15,574 bases of DNA from Candidatus Stygibacter frigidus (lineage in GTDB: Bacteria; Cloacimonadota; Cloacimonadia; Cloacimonadales; TCS61). Below, one piece after another: positions 1 to 8,172 of this stretch. The DNA lies in the NCBI GenBank assembly GCA_030765325.1, contig JAVCCT010000372.1, positions 1-15,574 on the forward strand, given 5' to 3'. The translations under genes and the position numbers were made by a program. Numbering within the stretch: position 1 is the stretch's first letter; each line of letters begins with the position of its first letter. The notes under the pieces are model-generated. The model had not been told where the DNA came from, made no database searches, and was given only the letters and a program-made list of their open reading frames with translations.

Positions 1-2
1 CC

Positions 3-1514
3 TCCTCACCTGCTTTATTTGAGACAAGCCACACTACCAAAGATGGACATGAAATCTTAATGGAGCTTTCAGGTGTAAAATTTGAACTTCAAGCAGAAAT
101 ATTTTATTATGGTGTTGCCCGTGATATAACCAAACGTAAGGAAATTGAAGAAGAGCTAAAAAGCAGTGAAGAAAGATTTAAACTTGCTGTGGAAGGCACT
201 AATGATGGCTTATGGGACTGGGATCTTAAGACTGACTATACTTATCATAGCGCTCGATTTGCCACTATGCTTGGGTATGAACCTCAGGAATTACCCTATA
301 CGATTCATGCCTGGAAAGACTTGCTGCATCCCGATGATATTGATGAAGCTCAAAAGAAAGTAGATGAATACTTGTCTGGTAAAATAAAAATCTATAAATC
401 TACTTTCCGTATGCTGTGCAAAGATGGATATTATCGCTGGATAACTGGCAGAGGAAAAGCACTTTGGGATGAAAAGGGAGAACCCTATCGTTTTATAGGT
501 TTTAACACTGATATTACTACTCGTAAAAATGCCGAAAAGGAATTTATAAAAAGTCAGGAAAACTATCATCGGCTCTATGACACACTCTCTGAAGGTGTGA
601 TGTTCTTCAATCAAAAAGCTCAAGTAATTGATGCAAATCCTGCTGCTCAAAAGATCCTTGATTTCTCTTTAAATGAAATTAGAGGTAAAAATTCTGATTC
701 TCGAAAATGGAAGACTTTCCACGAAGATGGTTCAGAATATTCCATTGAAGAAGAACCTATATTTCTAAGTCTAAGTCAGGGTAAATACTGCCAGAATGTC
801 TTAATAGGATTTATTGATAGTGGTAGTGAAAAAACAATCTGGTTATCAGTTAATTCTGCTCCAATATATGAAAATGACAGTGACCAGCCATCCGGCGCTT
901 ATTCGATTTTTTCTGATGTTACAGAAAGAAAGCAGGTTGAAGATGAATTTAAGAAAACAAATGAAACTTTGATTGCTGCACAGGATATGGCAAATATCGG
1001 ATATTGGACCTGCGTAATCAAAACCGGGAATTTAACCTGGTCAAAACAGATGTACACCATCTTTGGTCTTGACCCTGATAAGGATGCGCCTACTTATGAA
1101 CAACATATAAATATCATACATGCCGATGATTGGGAAATGTTTGATGAAAGTGTAAAAAAATGCCGTGAGGGAGTACCTAATAACCTTAATTTGAAGATTA
1201 ATTTTCCTGATGGTTCTATTCATCATGTAATTACACAGGGATTTCCAAGATATAATAAAAATGGCGAGATTTATGAAATTTTTGGTACTACTCTGGATGT
1301 TACAGAATTTAAGCTAAAAGAAATTGAACTGGAACTTAATCGTAATAATTTAGAGTTATTAGTTCAGGAAAGAACTGAAAAGCTGGAAAAGCAGAATAAA
1401 GACCTTAGGCATTACCACGAGCTCTTTATAGGCAGAGAATTCAGGATCAAAGAATTAAAGGATGAGATTCAAGCTCTTAAAGAAGAAGTTTACAAAAATA
1501 AATCAATTACTTGA
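3..1514 (+). CDS. Multi-PAS sensor protein without a kinase domain, 5' truncated by window edge
   Basis: Probably a sensory or scaffold protein. The frame is open from base 3. The 19 codons before the first ATG (60) read as a normal PAS segment (FETSHTTKDGHEIL), so position 60 is an internal Met and the true start lies left of the window. Numbering from that Met: a PAS remnant to about residue 30 (GVARDITKRKEIEEEL); a PAS_3-like domain at 35-160 with LLHPDD and FIGFNTDITTRK; a PAS domain at 163-298 ending SIFSDVTERK; and a fourth at 300-425 with IIHADD and GTTLDVTEF. The end (426-484) is a charged coiled coil containing LELLVQERTEKL, the linker that usually leads into HisKA. It is followed by HELFIGREFRIKELKDEI and a stop. 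No HisKA H-box, HATPase, GGDEF or receiver domain is visible. The missing N-terminus could hold another domain. PAS assignment is confident; ligand and partner are unknown. Confidence 0.9.
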   Translation, partial: SSPALFETSHTTKDGHEILMELSGVKFELQAEIFYYGVARDITKRKEIEEELKSSEERFKLAVEGTNDGLWDWDLKTDYTYHSARFATMLGYEPQELPYTIHAWKDLLHPDDIDEAQKKVDEYLSGKIKIYKSTFRMLCKDGYYRWITGRGKALWDEKGEPYRFIGFNTDITTRKNAEKEFIKSQENYHRLYDTLSEGVMFFNQKAQVIDANPAAQKILDFSLNEIRGKNSDSRKWKTFHEDGSEYSIEEEPIFLSLSQGKYCQNVLIGFIDSGSEKTIWLSVNSAPIYENDSDQPSGAYSIFSDVTERKQVEDEFKKTNETLIAAQDMANIGYWTCVIKTGNLTWSKQMYTIFGLDPDKDAPTYEQHINIIHADDWEMFDESVKKCREGVPNNLNLKINFPDGSIHHVITQGFPRYNKNGEIYEIFGTTLDVTEFKLKEIELELNRNNLELLVQERTEKLEKQNKDLRHYHELFIGREFRIKELKDEIQALKEEVYKNKSIT

Positions 1515-1561
1515 ATGAAATAAAACTAATCTCTTCCCTAATCTAATGTGAAATTATATAT

Positions 1562-1589
1562 TTGACAATTTACCGGTCTATTATTTAGT
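1562..1589 (+). promoter_or_regulatory. Possible sigma70-like promoter of the metalloprotease gene
   Basis: A perfect TTGACA (1562-1567) is followed after 16 bp by TTTAGT (1584-1589), which matches TATAAT at 4 of 6 positions. A GGAG ribosome-binding site (1605-1608) and ATG (1615) lie just downstream. The 16-bp spacing equals that of the much better promoter at 7736. The weak -10 keeps this tentative. Confidence 0.3.
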
Positions 1590-1614
1590 CGAAAAAAATA
1601 ATATGGAGTAGAAT

Positions 1615-4453
1615 ATGAAGTACTTATTTATATTTGTTTCCCTGTTTCTTTCCTTTAGTATGATCTATGCAAATGCTGAGGCATTTTTCAGATTTTCAAG
1701 CTGATATCACCCGTCAAACTGAAAGATTTCTCAATAATCCCGCTCATCAAAATATTACTCGTGAAACCAGAGATTATTCTGTTGGTGACACTCAATCTTT
1801 TTGGAGCTGGGATTTTTCTAATATGCCACCCGCCTGGATACTAACCCCATCAACTTGTCAGGCTGTAGGCGAACATTGCTACATTTTCGTTGCCAATAGT
1901 GAATGGAATGGAAATATGACTCAGGCAGATGTTGATACTGTCCTGGCTAATTTTGAGGAACACACAATAGCCTTCCCTGATCAGGGGATATATGATCTTA
2001 ATACGGAGTATTTTGGTCCCGTACCAGATGAACTTGATAATGATCCCAAAATGATCATCTTCTATTCCGCTTTAGGGAGCTTTCAAGGCACATCCTTTGA
2101 TGGCTATTTTAGTGCCTATAATCAGGTTACGGAAGCGGAAGCCCAGCAAATGAACCCTTCAGGTCACAGTAATGAATGCGAAATGATCTATATGACCTGC
2201 AATCCCTTGAATCCAATTGCACCCATCAGGCTTTCTGTGCTGGCTCATGAGATGCAACATCTTATCCACTGGGGTATGGATATCAATGAGGATACCTGGG
2301 TAAATGAAGGTTGCTCGGAATATGCCATGTATTTGTATGGTTATCCTGATCCGATCGTGGACTTTCCCAACCAGCCTGATAATAATCTGATTGTGTGGGA
2401 TCAGACCTTCTCAGACTATGTGCAAACCTATCTTTTCACTGTTTTCCTCTCTGAAAACTTCGGAGGGCATGATATTATTTCTGAGATAGTTGCTGATCCA
2501 GCTAATGGGATCACTGGTGTCCAGAATGCTTTGATAAATATGGGCTATCAAGCTCCTTTTAATTATATATTCTCATTATGGACAAATGCCAATTACCTGG
2601 GTGATTATACCACTATTGATCTGCCAACCTTCCATTGTGTAAACACTTATAACAGTTATCCTGTTAGTGGCAGTGCATCCGTTAATGGCTGGGCAGCAGA
2701 TTATTATAAATTTGTAACTGGAGATATTGATCTTGATATCAGCTTTACTGCCAATACCGGAGAATTCATTGTTAATCTCCTGATGGTAAGCAATTCTGGA
2801 GATAGTGAAGTTATTAATCTGGTTGCTTCCAGTAACGAAGGATCACTCACTTTGCCTGCTTTTGAACCTGAATATGATTATATGGTCATGAATATTTCAA
2901 ATCTTACATCATCTACTAAAACCTACAATTTCAACATCGAAGAAAGCACTTTTGAAGAAAGGAATTTCTGGGCATATCACTTTAATAATAATAGTTATAC
3001 AGAGATCACTGCTACACAGCAAATGTCTGGTGAATATTGTAATGTTTATGTAGATAACGATCTATGGAATATTGATATTACCCCTGATGATGTAGAACTG
3101 GTGGCAAGAGTGTTTGATGATTCCACTGCTGCTGATCCTGATAATGGCATTTATCTTCTCGATACCCAGATGTTTGGAATGCCTTCTGATATTGATGAAA
3201 ACGGAAAAGTCAATATCCTGATATATGATATTGATGATGCAGATATCAACGGATTTTTTGCCCCGGGTGATATATCTGGTGGCACTCACAGTAATAATAT
3301 GGAAGTTCTCTATATAGATAAAAATCCCCATGGTTCAGGGATAAACAGCTCTTATTGCTTTTCTACAATTGCTCATGAATTTCAGCATCTTATTCACAAC
3401 GCCATGGACTCAAACGAGCAAACCTGGGTTAATGAAGGTCTTTCCTGCCTGGCTCAAACTGTTACTGGTTGGGTTAGTCCCTACTGGATGGTAATGTTTA
3501 CCATGAATCCTGATAATAACCTGATCCAGTGGGTGGCTGGTCCTGATTATCCCCAAAGCTGGCTTTTTATGATCTATCTCTGGGAACATTATTGCCTTGA
3601 TGATGAAAATATTATCTATGATCTTGTGGCAGAGCCACTTAACGGTATGGATGGGATAGATGCTGCTCTAATTACTACAGGCTGGAATGATGTAAGTGCA
3701 GAGGATGTATTCAATAATTGGGTAATCGCTAACTATGTTAATGACCCGGGCTTCATGGATGGCATGTTTGGCTATAATGACAATCCTGTAGGTACAGGTG
3801 ATTATGCTATGGGAACAGCTGATGATATCACCCTCTACCCTACCTCGGAAACTAATACCATGCAGCACTGGAGCGTAAACTATGTTACATTTTCAAACCT
3901 GGAAAACAGTCTGAGAGTTTCTTTTATAGGTGATGCTGATTATTCTCAATACTCCGTCAGATTTGTTTCGCTTAATGGTGATGTTCCTTATGCACTATAT
4001 GAGATGGAACTCGATGAATATGCCAATGGCGAGATCACTTTGCCTAATAATGATGATAATTATGACAATGTAGTGATGTTTGTAACTGACACTTTTGGTG
4101 GTACCGGCACAATAGATTATTCTTATATTGCAGAGGATGTGATATCACAGAATAATGCTTCGCAAGATAATATACCACAGATAGTTGAGCTGTCCTGCTT
4201 CCCAAATCCCTTTAACCCGCAAACCACTATTCACTACACTATCACAGAGACTTCAATGACTACGTTAAATATTTATAATATAAAAGGTCAGCATATAAAA
4301 AACCTGATATCTGAAACCCAGCCAGCAGGTTCTTACAATCTAAATTGGGATGGAACTGATGATATGCAAAATCCGGTTTCTTCCGGAATTTATTATTATA
4401 ATCTTACAACTGTAGCAGGGTCAGTCACCAAAAAGATGTTAATGCTCAAGTAA
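1615..4453 (+). CDS. Secreted double-domain zinc metalloprotease (M30/gluzincin-like) with C-terminal sorting domain; frameshift after the signal peptide
   Basis: Probable secreted zinc peptidase. Translation should start at ATG 1615, seven bases after GGAG (1605-1608), giving a signal peptide MKYLFIFVSLFLSFSMIYANA. That frame stops at 1702-1704. The protein body is open in the +1 frame from 1664 to 4453 (first ATG 1667, no ribosome-binding site). Numbering from 1667: two homologous halves. The first carries HEMQH (194-198) with WVNEG, whose Glu214 is a likely third zinc ligand. The second carries HEFQH (570-574) with WVNEG (Glu590) at the same spacing. Each half is followed by a beta-rich region (about 305-425 and 720-835). 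Residues 845-928 (FPNPFNPQTTIHYTI to KKMLMLK) form a FlgD-Ig / type IX-like sorting domain. HExxH...NEG fits gluzincins and resembles hyicolysin-type M30; the exact family is unsure. The frameshift could be real, or a one-base error in the T run at 1684-1688. Confidence 0.85.
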
Positions 4454-4508
4454 ATAATGTAAGAAGCTTATAAATTAAGAAATATTTAAGTAAAATAGGG
4501 AGGTATAA

Positions 4509-4739
4509 ATGAAAAAACTCAAGGCGTTGAAAGTGGTGAATATCTTTATGATTCTGGCTTTTTTGGCAGCGGCATTATCACTGGTATTTTATAAATGGAT
4601 CCCCTCAGCAATACAGGGAGAGTCTTTTTTATATGAAATGCACGAATTTGCTGGGACAATATTTATTATCATAGGAATTATTCATCTTGTCCTGAATTTT
4701 GGCTGGATAAAATCAATGTATTTCAAAAAAAAGAAGTAG
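4509..4739 (+). CDS. Small two-helix membrane protein, DUF4405-like
   Basis: A 76-residue inner-membrane protein. The first membrane helix spans about residues 10-28 (VNIFMILAFLAAALSLVFY). A short loop contains YEMHEFAG, and a second helix spans about 49-66 (FIIIGIIHLVLNFGWI). The tail KSMYFKKKK is strongly basic and should stay in the cytoplasm. The pattern of one His before the second helix (MHEFAG) and one inside it (IIHLVLNFGWI) resembles DUF4405-type proteins, which recall heme-binding cytochrome b helices. Haem binding here is inference only. The start is well fixed: AGGGAGG at 4497-4503 lies five bases upstream of the ATG. It follows the metalloprotease by 55 bp and precedes the small exported protein by about 107 bp. 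Function unknown. Confidence 0.8.
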   Translation: MKKLKALKVVNIFMILAFLAAALSLVFYKWIPSAIQGESFLYEMHEFAGTIFIIIGIIHLVLNFGWIKSMYFKKKK

Positions 4740-4846
4740 TAAATCTGACTATTCCATAAAAAATACAGTAATTCAACAAATCCAGTTATATTATAATTAA
4801 TCATATATTTAATTGTATGAGAATTAATTTAAAAAACGGAGGCGTT

Positions 4847-5182
4847 ATGAAGTATTTACTGGTTATAATATTATTAGTTGGGAGTGCATTACTACTGGCA
4901 CATCCAGCTTCAAAGGTGGATTTAAGTTTCGATAAAGAAACTTCTGTACTGACCGTGAATTTTGATCATAAAGTAAAAGATATTGATAAACACTTTATCT
5001 TTGAGATCCTGGTTTATCTAAATGGAGATCAGATTATCGAACAGAAGCTGGAAAAGCAGGACAATCTGGAAACCGGAGAAGTTTTCTATAAAATTGTAGA
5101 TGCTAAACCAGGAGATGAGATCAAGGTTAGCATTAAGTGTAATAAGTTCGGAAAGAAATCAACAAAATTGATAATTGAATAG
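4847..5182 (+). CDS. Small exported protein with distant desulfoferrodoxin/superoxide-reductase-like features
   Basis: A 111-residue exported protein. The frame also opens at ATG 4817, but ATG 4847 has GGAGG (4838-4842) four bases upstream and begins a clean signal peptide (MKYLLVIILLVGSALLLA), so 4847 is preferred. The mature part begins HPASKVDLSF and is predicted all-beta. Its layout recalls a superoxide reductase: H41-x7-H49 followed by FI (compare HPMxxxHYI), KPGD at 87-90, and CNKFG at 98-102 (compare CNxHG). The last iron-ligand His of that family is Phe101 here, and the H-to-H spacing is two residues longer. It may therefore be a non-catalytic relative or merely a similar beta-sandwich. 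TATAAT at 4792-4797, with no good -35, is a weak promoter candidate. Existence of the gene is well supported; the family is tentative. Confidence 0.75.
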   Translation: MKYLLVIILLVGSALLLAHPASKVDLSFDKETSVLTVNFDHKVKDIDKHFIFEILVYLNGDQIIEQKLEKQDNLETGEVFYKIVDAKPGDEIKVSIKCNKFGKKSTKLIIE

Positions 5183-5523
5183 TGAGTGAAAATGCGATAC
5201 AAATTCATCGCTCTTTTCCTCTTTTGGTATCTACTCTACTGGCATATAATTTGAGTAGATATGCGATAATTCCAGATAATGAATTCAAGGTTATTTTTGC
5301 TCGTGGATTTTATGGTGCTAATGATTTCGACTCTATACACTCTGAAGATAAAGATATTGAGTTTTAAAAATTTGGGGAATTGACATTTTCCCTGAAAGGA
5401 ATAAATCAATCATTAAGATTGAACAGTCTCCGTCTATTTTGGGAAATGGAGGTGATTATTACCTTGACAAATAGATTATTAAGTAATTTCTAAAGTCAAT
5501 AGAACAAATAGAAGGAATATATT
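5183..5523 (+). pseudogene. Gene-poor stretch with coding-like fragments in all three plus frames, possible gene relic
   Basis: No intact gene is evident in these 341 bp. A 20-codon ORF at 5192-5254 starts MRYKFIALFLFWYLL, like the beginning of a signal peptide. A second frame, open from GTG 5182 to 5367, contains RYAIIPDNEFKVIFARGFYG. A third frame, open to 5478, contains WGIDIFPERNKSIIKIEQ. Read in order they could be one small exported protein broken by two indels, but I recognise no family and frame assignment after 5365 is ambiguous. A second possibility is that the GTG 5182 ORF, overlapping the preceding stop codon by one base, is a real 61-residue gene. The final 50 bp hold a TTGACA (5464-5469) without a good -10, then the glmS ribosome-binding site. 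Confidence 0.25.
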
Positions 5524-7362
5524 ATGTGTGGAATTGTAGGATACATCGGAAAAAAGAACGCTATCCCTATCATTATAGAAGGGTTAAAACGTCTCGAATA
5601 TAGAGGTTATGACAGCGCAGGTCTGGCAATTATTAACGATAAAAGACAATTGGAAGTTTTTAAACAAAAAGGCAAGATTGTTGCGCTTGAACGCATCATG
5701 CCTCAAGCTCAGAGAACTTTCAGTAATATTGGAATTGGACACACTCGCTGGGCTACTCATGGTAAACCAAATACTATTAATGCCCACCCCCATACCTGCA
5801 GCCAAAATAAGATCGCCCTGGTACATAACGGCATTATTGAAAATTACATAGCTCTTAAAACTAAACTTATCGATCACGGCTATTCTTTTGATAGTGAAAC
5901 AGATACTGAGGTGCTGGCAAAGCTGATTGGCTTCTTCTATCAACAAGATAATGACCTTGTTATCGCTGTTAAGAAGGCTCTAAAATTAGCGAAAGGTGCC
6001 TATGGAATTGCTGTGATCTGCAGTGATGATCCCTCCCGCATTGTAGCAGCAAGAAAAGGCAGCCCTTTGATACTTGGAATTGGTAATGACGAGTTTTTTG
6101 TCGCATCTGATGTAAATGCCGTAATTATCCATACTCACAAAGTTATCTATCTTAATGACGATGAGATTGTCTCTATTACCAAAGATAATTTCGAGATTAC
6201 GAACCTCGATAATGAGATCATTGAGGCAATTGTTTCGGAAGTGGACTGGGATATTTCTACCATAGAAAAGGGTGATTACAAACATTTTATGCTCAAAGAG
6301 ATTTTTGAGCAGCCCGTTTCGGTCGAAAATGCCTTCCGAGGCAGGTTGATTAGCAAAATGTCAACTGTGCGACTCGGCGGTTTGAATATGACTCCAGCCG
6401 ATTTAAGAAACATTAAGAAAATTCAAATAATTGCCTGCGGCACTTCCTGGCATTCAGGATTAATAGGTAAATTTGTTATTGAATCTCTGGCACGCATCCC
6501 TGTTGATGTGGAATATGCCAGTGAATTCCGCTATCGTAATCCAATCATTACACCCGATACTATAGTATTCGTTATCAGTCAATCTGGTGAAACTGCTGAT
6601 ACTCTTGCAGCCCTAAGAGAAGCAAAGGCAAGAGGTGTCAAAGTTTTTGGCATTACTAACGTAGTCGGCAGCACCATTGCCAGAGAAACAGATGGTGGAG
6701 TTTATATCCATGCCGGTAATGAAATCGGGGTGGCTTCCACAAAAGCTTTTACTTCTCAGACCACTGTGCTTATCCTCCTCGCTGTTATGCTGGGAAGAGT
6801 GAATCATATTGATCCCGCCTACGGAAAACGATTCATTAATGAATTAAGACTTATACCTGATAAAATCCAAACTATCCTCCAAAGCAACGACTATATCAGA
6901 GAAATCGCTAAAACTATTATGAACTCAACTAATGCTCTTTATCTCGGTAGAGGTTTACATTTTCCCGTCGCTCTGGAAGGTGCGCTGAAACTTAAAGAAA
7001 TTTCATATATTCATGCCGAAGGTTATCCAGCTGCAGAAATGAAGCATGGACCTATTGCTCTGATTGATAAAAACATGCCAGTGATTGCTATTGCCTTAAA
7101 AGATGATATTTATGATAAAATCATCTCTAATCTCCAGGAAGTAAAAGCCCGAAACGGCAGGATTATTACTATTGCCACTCAAGGTGATGATTTAGTTACG
7201 GATTTCAGCCAGGATGTTATATATATCCCCGAAACAATTGATATTCTGCAACCTCTCTTATCAGTAATCCCTCTGCAACTGCTGGCTTATCATATAGCTG
7301 ATCTCAGAAACCTTGATGTCGATCAACCCCGGAATCTGGCAAAAAGCGTTACTGTGGAATAA
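5524..7362 (+). CDS. glmS: Glutamine--fructose-6-phosphate aminotransferase (isomerizing)
   Basis: Cytoplasmic enzyme converting fructose 6-phosphate and glutamine to glucosamine 6-phosphate and glutamate, the entry step to UDP-GlcNAc for peptidoglycan and LPS. At 612 residues it is full length. The N-terminal Ntn-type glutaminase starts MCGIVGYIG, so Cys2 becomes the N-terminal nucleophile after Met removal. It has RWATHG (75-80), HNGIIENY (101-108) and DTEVLAKL. Two SIS sugar-isomerase domains follow, with CGTSWHSG from Cys305, SQSGET at 352-357, GVASTKAFTSQ, and EGYPAAEMKHGP in the second. The conserved C-terminal tail DVDQPRNLAKSVTVE is intact. AAGGA at 5512-5516 sets the start. It stands alone, with loose spacing on both sides. 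No glmS ribozyme is recognisable upstream. Confidence 0.98.
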   Translation: MCGIVGYIGKKNAIPIIIEGLKRLEYRGYDSAGLAIINDKRQLEVFKQKGKIVALERIMPQAQRTFSNIGIGHTRWATHGKPNTINAHPHTCSQNKIALVHNGIIENYIALKTKLIDHGYSFDSETDTEVLAKLIGFFYQQDNDLVIAVKKALKLAKGAYGIAVICSDDPSRIVAARKGSPLILGIGNDEFFVASDVNAVIIHTHKVIYLNDDEIVSITKDNFEITNLDNEIIEAIVSEVDWDISTIEKGDYKHFMLKEIFEQPVSVENAFRGRLISKMSTVRLGGLNMTPADLRNIKKIQIIACGTSWHSGLIGKFVIESLARIPVDVEYASEFRYRNPIITPDTIVFVISQSGETADTLAALREAKARGVKVFGITNVVGSTIARETDGGVYIHAGNEIGVASTKAFTSQTTVLILLAVMLGRVNHIDPAYGKRFINELRLIPDKIQTILQSNDYIREIAKTIMNSTNALYLGRGLHFPVALEGALKLKEISYIHAEGYPAAEMKHGPIALIDKNMPVIAIALKDDIYDKIISNLQEVKARNGRIITIATQGDDLVTDFSQDVIYIPETIDILQPLLSVIPLQLLAYHIADLRNLDVDQPRNLAKSVTVE

Positions 7363-7735
7363 TTATTCCCTTCGCTTTATTTACTGGCAATATTCTCTTT
7401 CTCATATTAAGTTCGTTCGTCTTGATATTATTTAATTTAATATCTGTAACTACCCTAAAATCACCATTTTTACTAAAACTTTCTCTTGTGCTCCCTAATT
7501 ATCTGCAATTATGTACCTTATGCCTTGTTCAACCGTTTCTTATCACCTCTACCATACTCCCTGTGGCTTCCCTGTTCCTTTAATATAGTTTAGGAATACT
7601 GATTGTTACAGTAGTTTGGTTTATAATTCTCTGTTTTGCTAATATTGGGTTCTTCTGTTTATCAGGATTTTTCCATGCTATAATAGTTTTCCCGATCACG
7701 TTTAGCATTATCGATAGCCATCTTTTTCAGCAAAT
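7363..7735. other. Long intergenic region with no convincing gene
   Basis: The plus strand is pyrimidine-rich. No start codon with a ribosome-binding site opens a useful frame. On the minus strand two short protein-like runs occur. One, at 7742-7662, reads MSNLLKKMAIDNAKRD... for 26 codons without a ribosome-binding site. The other, near 7580-7520, is a Lys/Arg-rich run ending KKRLNKA. Neither is recognised; they could be remains of a lost minus-strand gene or chance. No structured RNA or terminator hairpin was seen. Confidence 0.4.
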
Positions 7736-7763
7736 TTGACATTCCATATAATCAAGTTATACT
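7736..7763 (+). promoter_or_regulatory. Strong sigma70-type promoter for the DUF6132-ferredoxin pair
   Basis: TTGACA (7736-7741), a 16-bp spacer and TATACT (7758-7763) match the consensus at 11 of 12 positions. Transcription would begin near 7770, giving a leader of about 40 bases before AGGAGG (7795-7800) and ATG 7809. This is the best promoter in the window. Confidence 0.7.
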
Positions 7764-7808
7764 TTAAAGATGTCACTTCTGGCGTGGTTTTATTAGGAGG
7801 TTAATAAA

Positions 7809-8009
7809 ATGATAAGAATCTTATCCGTAATTGCAGGTGGTGTTTTAGGATGGTTGTATTACTACTTCGTAGGCTGCATTAGCGGCTCCTGCCCCATCAC
7901 ATCAAATCCCTATATCACTATCATCTTTGGAGCAGCATTCGTTGGGTTACTCGTCCCGGATATTATCAAAAAGAAAAAAGAAAAGGAAATTGATAATGAT
8001 CAAAGTTAA
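7809..8009 (+). CDS. DUF6132 family small membrane protein
   Basis: A 66-residue inner-membrane protein. Helix one (about residues 4-20) runs ILSVIAGGVLGWLYYYF. The family signature GCISGSCPITSNP follows at 22-34, holding two cysteines (23 and 28). Helix two is at about 35-53 and a basic, charged tail (KKKKEKEIDNDQS) follows. The GG-x-LG-x-x-YY and GC-x-SG-x-CPITSNP pattern is that of DUF6132 proteins, whose function is not established. The start is clear: AGGAGG (7795-7800) is eight bases before the ATG. Its last 14 bases overlap the start of the downstream ferredoxin gene, so the two are almost certainly co-translated, which suggests a redox-linked role for the cysteine pair (inference). 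Confidence 0.85.
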   Translation: MIRILSVIAGGVLGWLYYYFVGCISGSCPITSNPYITIIFGAAFVGLLVPDIIKKKKEKEIDNDQS

Positions 8010-8172
8010 CCAAGATTATTGTCCTCAGGATCATGTGTGTCCTGTTATCAGAAGATGCCCCGTTGGAGCTATTACCCAAAAATATTTCCAGGCAGCTCCC
8101 GGCATTGATCCAGAAAAATGTACAGATTGCGGCATCTGCACAAAATTATGCCGTGCCTTTAATAAGGCATGA
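7996..8172 (+). CDS. Small dicluster-type 4Fe-4S ferredoxin with a CxxDxxC motif
   Basis: A 58-residue electron carrier. The frame is open further upstream, but ATG 7996 is chosen because AAGGA (7983-7987) sits eight bases before it and the protein then starts MIKVNQDYC, right at the first cluster motif. The second motif is canonical, C42-x2-C45-x2-C48-x3-C52. The first is unusual, C9-P-Q-D12-H-V-C15-x5-C21-P. By the usual ferredoxin topology C42/C45/C48 plus C21 would bind one [4Fe-4S] cluster, and C9/C15/C52 plus Asp12 the other. Seven cysteines rather than eight are present, and the Pro normally after the last Cys is Arg53. It overlaps the DUF6132 gene by 14 bp, so an associated membrane redox function is likely. 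The alternative is a single-cluster protein. Confidence 0.88.
   Translation: MIKVNQDYCPQDHVCPVIRRCPVGAITQKYFQAAPGIDPEKCTDCGICTKLCRAFNKA

Noticed and set aside
1041..1226. Minus-strand and other-frame ORFs of 60-120 codons inside large genes (also within 291-650, 3062-3331, 5584-5946, 5986-6285, 10203-10451, 12530-12763, 13633-13839, 14633-14890)
   Set aside because: They lie fully inside well-supported genes, show no family features and have no convincing start signals.
4817..4846. Upstream ATG start for the small exported protein
   Set aside because: It would place ten polar residues before the signal peptide and would contain the GGAGG that serves ATG 4847.
5464..5491. glmS promoter with TTGACA
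   Set aside because: The -35 is perfect but no hexamer at 15-18 bp spacing resembles TATAAT (16 bp gives ATTTCT).
5368..5523. glmS ribozyme or riboswitch upstream of glmS
   Set aside because: No recognisable conserved core or nested pseudoknot pattern; the glmS ribozyme is mainly known from Gram-positive bacteria.
7927..7995. Earlier in-frame start for the ferredoxin
   Set aside because: This stretch is the coding end of the DUF6132 gene in another frame; ATG 7996 has its own ribosome-binding site and fits the family start.
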